Source: Nymphaea colorata | Lineage: Eukaryota; Streptophyta; Magnoliopsida; Nymphaeales; Nymphaeaceae | Length of the DNA: 64,000 nucleotides | NCBI RefSeq assembly: GCF_008831285.2 | Contig: NC_045147.1 | Location: 17,030,854-17,094,853 of the forward strand | Direction of reading: 5' to 3' | Shown here: positions 54,645-64,000 of the stretch, one piece after another | Position numbering within the stretch: the stretch's first letter is position 1 | Layout: every line of letters starts with the position of its first letter | The notes under the pieces: generated by a model | What the model was told of the DNA's origin: nothing | The model's database searches: none | The model's input: only the letters and a program-made list of their open reading frames with translations | Translations under genes and position numbers: made by a program

Positions 54645-57527
54645 ATGGAGAAACCTCATGCCGTATGCGTCCCTTACCCTGCACAGGGGCACATCACCCC
54701 CATGATGCAGCTCGCGAAGCTCCTCCACTGCAAGGGCTTCCACATAACCTTCGTCCTCACGGAGTACAACCACCAGCGCCTGGTGAGGTCGAGGGGTCCC
54801 GGCGCGGTCAAGGGCTTGAAGGACTTCAGGTTCGAGGCCATCCCCGACGGGTTGCCACCCTCTGACCCCGACCGCACCCAGGACATCCCTGCACTCTGTG
54901 ACTCCACCACCAAGAACTGTCACGCTCCTTTCCTTCGTCTTCTGCAGAAGCTCAACGAATCTGGCAACCCACCGGTGACTTGCATAATTTCTGATGGAGT
55001 CATGAGTTTCACCCACAAGGCTGCCCAGGAGCTTGAGTTGCCGGTGGTCTTCTTCTGGACTACGAGCGCCTGTGGCTTCTGGGGCTACTTTCATTACCTT
55101 GATCTCATAGAGAGAGGTTACACGCCATTGAAGGGTATCTATGTTCATATGCTGCTTTCTTATGGTTAGATCTTTTTTGTTGGGAATTTCTGTGTTGCCT
55201 TGCTCCAGTATTCTTGCTTTAGCTGACTGCATAAAAATGAACCAAACGTCGAATTTTTTTTAATTATTTACAAAGCTGCTCTACCGTAGGGTGCTTTTTT
55301 TTTTTTTCTGAGCCATGCCTTCTCAGTGCAGGATTTCACTTTAGTTTAAAGTTTTCACTTCCGTTAAGTAAATCATGCTTTCACTAGTCACAGCTCGCTC
55401 TCTCATGGAAATGCTTGATCTATCCAAATATTTTGAAAAATAAGATTTCTGGAATGAGAAAACATCGTTTAAATTTGATAGAAATTTGAAGAACATGAAA
55501 CCTATTCTTTTCAGCAAACTTTTCCTCAAGTCCCCCCTTTCTCTACATCACTGAGTACTTGTAGGTGTTTGAAAATGATAGTCTAAATGCCCATATTTCT
55601 GGAGCTCTCCCTACCCAACTGGAAAGTTTCACCTCTCTCTCCCGATCTACCAACTCGAAAATGATACTGAAATATCCATATTCCATCCTCCCGAACTCCG
55701 TCTCCGCTGCTAGACAGTTGAATCATATATGATATTCATCTGGAAAGACGTAAATCGTTAATTCTGAACTCACCCTGATCCCCTACATAGAAAATGTTAG
55801 GCCTTGGAGTGCATTCCATTATCTAACCGAACCATTCTTGCCCAGATCAGTTGCAATCCCATATAATTAAACCACGGAATCTGAAATGTCCGGTCTACGG
55901 TCTACCTACACTTCAAATAGTGATCAAATCCCAATGCTTTGGATTCGAGTCTTAAAATAAATTTAGTCTGGGCCTGTCATTTTTGAAGTCAAAGAATGAT
56001 ACAAACTAAGCGTCACATCTAGAGATAAGATGGGATTTGTTGTGGCAGAAATATCTGGAGAAGATGCGGTTGGCATCAATTGTACTCAACTTTTGAAAAC
56101 GGTCCTTGTAATTTTCTGGAGCACACTTGTTGCTTCCAAGACCAAAATAGTGAAAATGGACTCGATCTAAGTCCCTTCTTGAAGATTTCCTGTCCTTGTT
56201 TTCTTCATCTCTTCAAAAGGTCCTTTTCACCGCCTGCCCAACAACAAACGTGTAGAAATGAAATTCTCCAACCCTTTTGATTAACTACACAAAAGATTCA
56301 GACAATGTCACGAAACTTTATACTTGTCAACAGTTTCCATGATAACCAAGCTAAGTCAGTTAAAAGATTTAAGAAGTTTCCAGATCGTCTGATGCATTTA
56401 TTCCTATAAAATTCTGTTCATACATCCAAGCAAACTGACCTAAGAGTAGATTTCCAGGTTTTAATTGTAACAAATTACAATTGTACAGATTTGAAAAGAA
56501 AGAAAACCTATGTAAATGATCTGTAAATTAAGAGTAGTAGTAGAAACTTTTGTGTAGTACCTAGATTGCGAGCTTTCCTTGATTCTCTTGCTGCACATGA
56601 ACAGATGAGAGCCAGCTGACAAATGGGTATCTCCGGACCAAAATTGATTGGATAAAAGGGATGCAGGGCATCCTTCTCAGGGACATGCCCAGCTTCATCA
56701 GAACTCTCGACAGGGACGACATCATGCTCAACTTCTGCAACAAGGAAGCACAGACGGTGACCAAGGGCGTGGGCCTCATCCTTAACACCTTTGAAGATCT
56801 GGAGTACGAAGTCCTCGAGGCTCTCCGAGCCCGAATCCCTCGCGTCTACGCGGTCGGTCCTCTGCTGAAACTCGGCCAGCGCGTGAACATGAACGGGCTG
56901 ACTGCCATCCAGTCCAGCCTGTGGAAAGAAGAGGACGGCTGCCTGGACTGGCTAGACGAGCAGGGGGAAGGCTCAGTCGTCTACGTCAACTTCGGCAGCA
57001 TCACTGTCATGAGTCCACAGCAGCTGGTAGAGTTCGCCTGGGGCCTGGCCAACAGCAACTACCCATTCCTGTGGATCATCAGGCCCGACCTAGTGCAAGG
57101 CGAGGCGGCCCTTCTGCCGAAGGAGTTCCTGGCCGAGACGAGGAAGAGGGGGATGCTGGCTAGCTGGTGTTCCCAACAGGAGGTGCTCAGCCACCCTTCG
57201 GTCGGGTTGTTCCTCACCCACAGTGGGTGGAACTCGACGGTGGAGAGCATCTGTGGGGGAGTGCCCATGCTGTGTTGGCCCTTCTTTGCGGAGCAGCCGA
57301 CCAACTGTAGGTTCACCTGCACAGAGTGGGAGATGGGGATGGAGATCGACAGCAACGTGAGGAGGGAGGAGATCGAGGTCCAAGTGAGGGAGATGATGGA
57401 GGGAGAGAAGGGAAAGGAGAAGAGGAGGATGGCCAAGAAGTGGAAGGAAGCAGCAGAGCAGGCCGCTCTGCCTGGTGGACCTGCCTCTGTCAACCTCGAG
57501 AGGCTGATCAAAGACTTACAGCAGTAA
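54645..57527 (+). CDS. UDP-glycosyltransferase, UGT85 family (array unit C)
   Basis: Two exons, 54645-55134 and 56605-57527, with the same phase-1 junction as unit A, giving 470 residues. His16, Asp117 and the UGT85 hallmarks [10 protein letters not shown] and IDWIKGM are kept. The PSPG box at 351-394 starts [10 protein letters not shown], with Ser in place of the usual Pro at box position 3, and has Leu for Val at position 15; His369, Glu377, Glu393 and Gln394 are intact, so UDP-glucose use is still expected. The protein ends ...LIKDLQQ, 13 residues shorter than unit A. Exon 1 differs from unit A at only 5 of 490 bases, while the first 450 bases of exon 2 differ at about 33. Many exon 2 changes alter residues, for example M/R, F/I, D/A, SVA/RVN. 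The intron is 1470 bp. Acceptor unknown. Confidence 0.96.
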
Positions 57528-59200
57528 TTCAGCTTCACTATTTTCTTAAAACCACGCTCAAACTTGTACTAGGGGAGATCATCTACATAGCAGCTATAGT
57601 TATCCCGCTGGTTTCTGTAAGACATGCGACTCTTTGCCGCGCCTGCGTCTGACTTTTACTTATTGTACTCCGTCGGCAAAGAACACTGCGTGCACCCTTT
57701 CTCATAATCTGTTATTTTCCTTTCTTCAGGATTTGAAATGTCATAAAAAATACAAAATGTTGCCAGTTTTGAGTCGATGATATTCTTTGACCCACTTGTT
57801 TTTTTCAGTTCCTCTCTCTCCCTCTCCCTCATAATTTTTTAAAACAGTTTGACGGCTTTTTAAAAAATATTCGGAAGACTTTTTTGCACCCTGAACACAA
57901 CAAAAGCTGCAACAAAAGCAAGCAAGACAAAAGGTTGAGAAAGACAAGCATCTTCTCGCCAAAGACTTGGATGAGGCAAGCGCGACAAAGTTAACAACAG
58001 CCGAATTAGTTTAACACCAGGAAACACTGAAACAATTGCTTCTCTTATTAAAATGACTTCCCAGGCTCTAATTTTGATAAATACTTTTATTTTTTTTGGT
58101 TAAATACAAAACTTCAACAAAAAAATTCCTGACTCTGCACTCTCGTCTTTATTCACGAACTCACCAAGAAACTTCCCACGCATCAAATGACTTCTGTTTG
58201 TTATTTAGAGCGCCGTTGAAACTCGGCCACCACGGCTTCCTGGCCTTCTACGTGGCTCTCTGTAGGTTGTTTGTCCTTTTAGCGGTGACCTTTCCGCAGA
58301 GACATTTAATATCATTTTTGACATTTAATGATGGGCCGTCTGGCATTGAATCTGCCTCGGTTCTTATTAAGAACAGCATACGAGTATGCTCATTTCCTGC
58401 CACATTGGAATCCTGAATTTTGGTTGTCGTATTTATGCTCTCCTGGTTTTATTACGGGATTTTAAGATTGGGCATATCCTGAATTTTGCAGGAAATTGGA
58501 ATCCTGGCTTTTGGTCGATTGAAAAAAAATGAAATTCTTGCTTGAGCTTGCATTAATCAATAATAATCCACCTAATTCCGGGCATCAAACGCTGGCTCCA
58601 CTGAGAAGTCGTCCGGTATTTAAAAGCCTCTAGGTTGCTGCCAGTAGTGGGTAGGATTTGGTTGCTTCTCACAATGGGGACTAAAACTGGTGTTAACAAG
58701 AACGCTTAGTCATTTTCATTGTTTTTTTGACAACTAAGCCTGGGTATCGGGCCTGTTCGACATCTAAAACACGGGTACTCGAAAGACTTGAGCCCAAGCC
58801 TGGCTTGAACTCGGCCCAATTAAATTTTAAAATATATTTTTAAATGAAAATAATATAAATATAATAAATCATAATAAAATATATATATATATATATAAGT
58901 TAATAAAAAACATTAAAAGAACTCATTATCAGGTCTGCTTGGGTTCCTTTTCTCTGGTTCCCAGCCTGGGCCCAAGTTAGACCGGTATCAAGTACTAGGA
59001 GGCGGCCCAGCTCGGTGCTCAGACTTATTGACAACAAGGATAGAGATGCACGGCGTTTCCATGAGGTGTAAGTCCCATAAAACCCACTGTTTGAAACCTT
59101 AATTCATTATGTAAGTGGACTTGGGTCCAATTACATGAGGCACGACTAATGGAAAATTCATATAATTGCAAACACAAAAGAGCTTTAATCATGCATTTAA
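57528..59200. other. 3' flank of unit C, no gene recognised
   Basis: The 3' UTR resembles that of unit A (CTTGTACTAGG, TAGTTATCCCGCT, CTTATTGTACTCC). Beyond it are A/T-rich sequence and a TA tract (about 58880-58898). No credible ORF. Confidence 0.5.
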
Positions 59201-59204
59201 TGGA

Positions 59205-59820
59205 GACAGCGAGATATTCAAGTATTCTTTCGTGAAGTTGTTGTTAATAACCATTGTTACAAATATCATTGTCAGATTTTTAACAGCGAGATACTCAAGT
59301 CTTTTTTCGTAAAGTTGTTGTTAATAATCATTGTCACAAATATCGTTGTCAGATTTTTAACAACGAGATACTCAAGTCTTTTTTCGTAAAGTTGTTGTTA
59401 ATAACCATTGTAACAAATATCATTGTCGGATTTTTAACAGCGAGATACTCAAGTATTTTTTCGTAAAGTTGTTGTTAATAACCATTGTCACAAATATCGT
59501 TGTCGGATTTTTAACAGCGAGATACACAAGTATTTTTTGGTAAAGTTGTTGTGAATAACCATTGTCACAAATATCGTTGTCGGATTTTTAACAGTGAGAT
59601 ACTCAAGTATTTTTTCGTAAAGTTGTTGTTAGGAACCATTGTCACAAATATCGTTGTCGAATTTTTAACAGCGAGATACTCAAGTATTTTTTTGTAAAGT
59701 TGTTGTTAAGAACCATTGTCACAAATATCGTTGTCGAATTTTTAACAGGGAGATACTCAAGTATTTTTTCGTAAAGTTATTGTTAATAATCATTGTCACA
59801 AATATCGTTGTCGGGTAGCG
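59205..59820. repeat. Minisatellite: eight copies of a 77-bp unit
   Basis: Copies start at 59205, 59282, 59359, 59436, 59513, 59590, 59667 and 59744, a constant 77-base step. The unit starts AACAGCGAGATACTCAAGT and continues with GTAAAGTTGTTGTTAATAA, CATTGTCACAAATATCGTTG and TCGGATTTTT. Variation is by substitution only. Since 77 is not divisible by three, it is not a protein repeat. Confidence 0.95.
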
Positions 59821-61282
59821 GAAGTGGAATTTATTCACGCTCCTTTGACCCTGACATGCTTTAAACTATTTCCCATAAGAGCTAATGACTATTAAAAATT
59901 TATTTGTCCTACTAAGATTTGAGTAGAAACAACACTAAAGAAATGAGAAAAGTGAAAGTTAAAGACCTGAAATCAAAGTTTCAACTTCGCCATATTTGTG
60001 GTGAAGGCTTGAGTTTTCCTGGAAAAAAGTAGAGTATTTTTTACCTTCTAAATCCCGGATGCACCTGAACCAAGGATTTTAACTTCCTCCAACCTGCAGC
60101 ATGCTGGGACCCTGATAGAGACACTTGTTGACATAGAATATTAATTTTTGACAAAAATTACCGATACTGAAAACAAGAACATCGGCGGACAAAAAATGTT
60201 TTTGTTTTCAAAACAGGTACTTTTGTTTTCTTTAAACAAAAATCTAACATCTTCCATCACTATGGGGATTTTTCTCGAAAGTAAAAAAATTGTTTAATAA
60301 CTTTTAAAGTCGTGGAACGATTTGTTCTTTGCCCATTTATGATTGTAAAGCACTTTGCAAATGTGTATTTATGCTTAAAATGTAAAATTTTGAGTCAGTT
60401 TGTTTTCTTAGATCTCATGGTTTTGGTACTAAGGGTGCAAATGGAGTCGGGCAACCTAACCTCAACTTTTGTGTTGCTTATATTTAAAAACATGTATGAT
60501 TTTGGCGATAAGAAAAATGATAGATAGGTTCATTATTACTATTAGATCCTACTATCTCCACATGAAAACTATGAAATAAGGACTTGAACTGACTTTCTTT
60601 AACATGAAAAATATTTTAAAAAAGTTTCCCTGCAACCTTTTCACCCCTACTCCATATCACTATGCTACATACTTACTGCTTTATCTAACAGTTTGACGGT
60701 TTTATAAAAACTGTGTCCTCATTAGAAAAATTGCAAAAATTAATCCCCTTTCTGAAATCATAAGATAAAGGTATGCTTAAACAAAAAGTTTCTCTTATTA
60801 TTATACGCATGGGATTTTTTTTTTACTTATTTGAAAGGTTAAAATTAAGGGTGATCGCTCAAAAGCAGTAAAAAGAAATTCTAACTACACCGTGACGTAA
60901 GAACTAATTTTAGCAGTCAAATCATATAAGACCGAACTCAAGATACCCGCCCAATCACGGTAACCTAATGGATTGAAATGATAGCCCGTTAGATTGGATC
61001 AAGAAAAGTGATTAAATACACCAGCTAACACATTCGCCACTGTATTACGAGTGACTGGATGGTTAGTGTACCTAAATTTGCATTATATATATATATATAA
61101 CTTACACAACTATCTAATTAAAGTTTTTTGTTAAAAGTTAATGAATGGTTGAGAAAAAAATAAAAACAAAGATATGAACTGATAGTGAATGACAAAAACA
61201 ATCACCACTTTTTTTTTTTTATTTGTCCATCAGATGAGCTGAACAGGCCTAATTAGATGCTTGGGTGCCAGAATTGTCATTC

Positions 61283-61320
<38 letters not shown>

Positions 61321-63660
61321 CGAATCTCTACTAGATGCGTTTTCGAGGGTACCCTACTCCATTCCATCCAATCATGGGTGCCTAATGTTTGTACTATGCG
61401 GACGCGATTAAACACAATACTCCATGCAATCTACATCTTTTGCTGTGAAAGGCCAAGAATTCCTCCATTTGAGTTAAAATAGTTGTGTGCACATTCATAT
61501 AATTTACCTTCACGTTGCATTTAATAGCTGCAGATTTTAAATCTAATGCTGCATTAAAAGGTGTTCTTTAGTACTCAATAACGTAAATCTTAAATTTACA
61601 TGACATGTTAAAAAAAGAAAAAAACCATGAATTTGAAGTCGGATGGAGGCAAGGTCCGATCCGTTCTTAAATCAAGAGTTCTGACCCCTGTTTAAACAAA
61701 CACACCCTTAAAACTCTGTGAAGTCAATGTTGGTTTGCTGGAGAAAATTGATGGGAGAAAAGGACGACAGGAAAATAGTTAACGCCATTCTTCATGTATC
61801 CATCATATAATTCAAAAACGTTCCTTTCCTCCCTTTTTCCTCCGTATGAAACTCCCACTGGCCTACTCATTTGCTTAATTTTCTGTGCTGCTGTCGACTC
61901 CAGTCGGTTCTTAGTTCAGTTGGCTTTTAGCTGTGAAAATGACTCCACAGTTCACACACCATCTTCTCCTTTTTTCCATTTTTGTCAAGCACGTTGCGTG
62001 TGGATCTCCAAATGGATTATTATGGGCATAATGTGTTGGTACTTTTAACGAATGTTAATACCTGTACTCCACAAAGCCAAAAACTGAATTAATGAGCAAT
62101 AAATAAGCAAATAGAACCAAGCCACAAGTCTCAGCTCTCAATTCTCATTCCCAAGTTCAAACTTAGTTGTGAAAAAATTGGTGATCGGGTGCTGCACATG
62201 TTATCGGTCTTACTTTATTGCAGGCAAAAGGGTTTGAATTAGGCCAGCTGACGACGATGGTGCTTGGCTTGAACGTTTATGTTGAAAAAAAAAAAACAGA
62301 AACTTATGTTTAAGGAACATTAGTAATAAATTCTAGTTTTTAAGAAGCATGAGAGAAAATATCCTAAATACCAATATAAAATAAATTTTTCTTTTTATAT
62401 TTTTTGTATGGACAATTGCCCATACGTTTCGGGCCCTAGAAAAGAAACTGAGATTAATGGGACCGACTATACTACATCTACTCTCTCCTCTCCCAATAAT
62501 GGAGGAAAAGTTTGAGTGGTGTTACATTTCTGCACCAATATCAACTCAGATTGGTTGCCTAAGGACATGTATGCTGACCTTTACTTTGAAATTTGCTCGT
62601 GACGTGACATGACATGTTTACTTTGCTAGTGCTTTGTCGATTCTCATGTGCATGTTTTATACAATTAAAAGTTTGCTGATGAGCAAAGTTGGAGCAAGAG
62701 TACTCCAAGCCATATTGGAGACCATTAGCATTAAAATTTGCTCGTGACGTGACATGACATGTTTACTTTACGAGTGCTTTGTCGATTCGCATGTGCATGT
62801 TTTATACAAGTAAAACTTTGCTAATTGGAGCAAGAGTACTCTCTAAGCAATATATCCAAGACCATTAGCATTAGTTTCCCTCTCACCATCTCATAGGGGT
62901 CCGGGCTTTCTCCTTGCCTATGGAGCCGACGTTCCGAAGGCTCTACTTGACAGTCTTTCAGTTCATATACTTTGATTTCAATGTCCTCCACCAACTTAGC
63001 GTTGCCACGGACCTATGGAAAAGAGAAATGCTAGTTGTTGTTATGTTGGGAGGTTCAACCTCAATATCCATTAGAATCAACTCAAAAAGTTTTTCTTTTA
63101 GGAGCGTACCCAGAATGACAGAACTGTTCTTTATATACCGAAGTAAGAGAGGGCTCCCTTAAGCAAGAGTCCCGTCATCCCGTGCAAATTATGATAAATA
63201 GGTAAAAGGAAAGAAGGGTGTAGCTGGGAACGATACATTTTGGTTGTAGTGGTACACATCATAATAGAGGAAGAGCTTTTTATTTATTGTCATTCTTCAA
63301 TAACCTGCGTTTGATGATTATGGTTGATATACTCGAGTAACGGACTCTACAGACTAAGCCTGGGCATCGATAAGGAGTCAGGCTGCCACTCGAAACCTAC
63401 GCTCAGGCTCGACACAATTATATTTAAAAATATATTCTTAATATATAATAATAATATAAATATAATTAATTATAATAAAATATTATAATTATATATAAAA
63501 GTTAATCAAATATATATTAAAAATATTATCAAACCCACTCAAACCGACTCTATCAACCCGGTACCTTTTTTTTTATTTTGGGTCTGAGATCGGGTGCCCA
63601 TGGACAAATCGGCCCGGTCCATGGGACAATATAAAAAAAAAAAAAAGTTAAAATGTTGGA
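59821..63660. other. Downstream part of array unit C; no further gene recognised
   Basis: Matches the segments behind unit A and unit B: 59870-60010 with 44070-44230, 60312 with 37591 and 51667, 60485-60800 with 52225-52560, 61260-61480 with 46740-46920, and 62290-62430 with 48400-48560. TA tracts at 61086-61100 and 61286-61314. A tandem duplication of about 145 bp lies at 62589-62872. Confidence 0.6.
62589..62872. repeat. Tandem duplication, unit about 145 bp
   Basis: AAATTTGCTCGTGACGTGAC begins at 62589 and again at 62734. Both copies end with a GACCATTAGCATTA sequence. The second copy has a short deletion. Confidence 0.85.
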
Positions 63661-63699
63661 GTCACAACTTAATTTACTTTACTTGCCTTCCTTCTTGGG

Positions 63700-64000
63700 T
63701 CCTGCCCCTACGCCACTCCAAGGGACGGTTTGCTATTTGACAGCGAGTCCGACATAAAAAAAAAAAAGAAGAAAGTGCCGCTTCCAAAATTTGTCCTCGG
63801 GGATGCCGTTAACATTTATTGACAAAGCTTTTCTTTTGTAAGAGGGAAGGTCGGTCCGTCCTTTGGTGCAACCAAACTGGTCGGCCCCTGAAAGAGCTTC
63901 GGTCCGTTGTCTTCATATGACAGAATTATAATGGATGTTTTAAATGACATCTTTACTAAATATGGTTTTGTGACAACTTACTTTTATAAAAATTATAGGT
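63700..64000 (+). promoter_or_regulatory. Distal upstream region of a fourth UGT unit (D) running off the right edge
   Basis: CCCCTACGCCACTCCAAG at 63705 equals the sequence at about 53748. ACCAAACTGGTCGGCCCCT near 63870 equals 54021. CTTCATATGACAG and GACATCTT(T/C)A(C/T)TAAAT follow, as at 54090-54140. By analogy with unit C the TATA box would lie about 380 bases beyond the window end. Confidence 0.65.

Noticed and set aside
59205-59820. CRISPR-like array
   Set aside because: The whole 77-bp unit repeats, so there are no unique spacers. The genome is also a plant nucleus. It is a minisatellite.

Overview
The window is nuclear DNA of a flowering plant. It shows spliced genes with GT-AG introns, a QUA2-type pectin methyltransferase, a PORR-domain organelle splicing factor, UGT85 glucosyltransferases with the usual single intron, and AT-rich intergenic DNA full of TA/GA microsatellites and small transposons. 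The GC-rich exons of the UGT and PORR genes against AT-rich surroundings would fit a monocot or an early-diverging angiosperm, but the sequence alone does not fix the lineage.

Left third (1-19.8 kb, minus strand): a single gene for an organellar Pol I-like 5'-3' exonuclease. I could place ten coding exons by splice sites, reading phase and family motifs. Its 3' end lies beyond the left edge. Its introns hold a decayed hAT transposon with a second hAT-type MITE nested inside it, a short inverted relative of the same hAT family, a TRIM retrotransposon with perfect 5-bp target duplications, and a 1.17-kb MITE with perfect 8-bp target duplications.

Middle (19.8-38 kb): about 5 kb with no recognisable gene, then an eight-coding-exon QUA2/TSD2-like gene on the plus strand (25.6-30.8 kb), about 4 kb of non-coding repeat-bearing DNA, and an intronless PORR-domain gene on the minus strand (35.0-36.25 kb).

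Right third (37.5-64 kb): a tandem array of UGT85-type glycosyltransferase units. Unit A (39.9-43.2 kb) and unit C (54.6-57.5 kb) are intact two-exon genes. Unit B (about 50.0-50.5 kb) is a relic in which nearly the whole gene body is gone. The upstream region of a fourth unit (D) begins at about 63.7 kb and runs off the right edge. A and C differ by about 1% in exon 1 but about 7% in the part of exon 2 that I counted, which points to gene conversion. Behind unit C lies a minisatellite of eight 77-bp copies with a constant period. A degenerate organelle-type tRNA-Ile(CAU) sequence sits just upstream of unit A.

The genes are not an operon. The shared theme, if any, is local: a recently expanding UGT85 cluster beside unrelated housekeeping genes for organelles and the cell wall.
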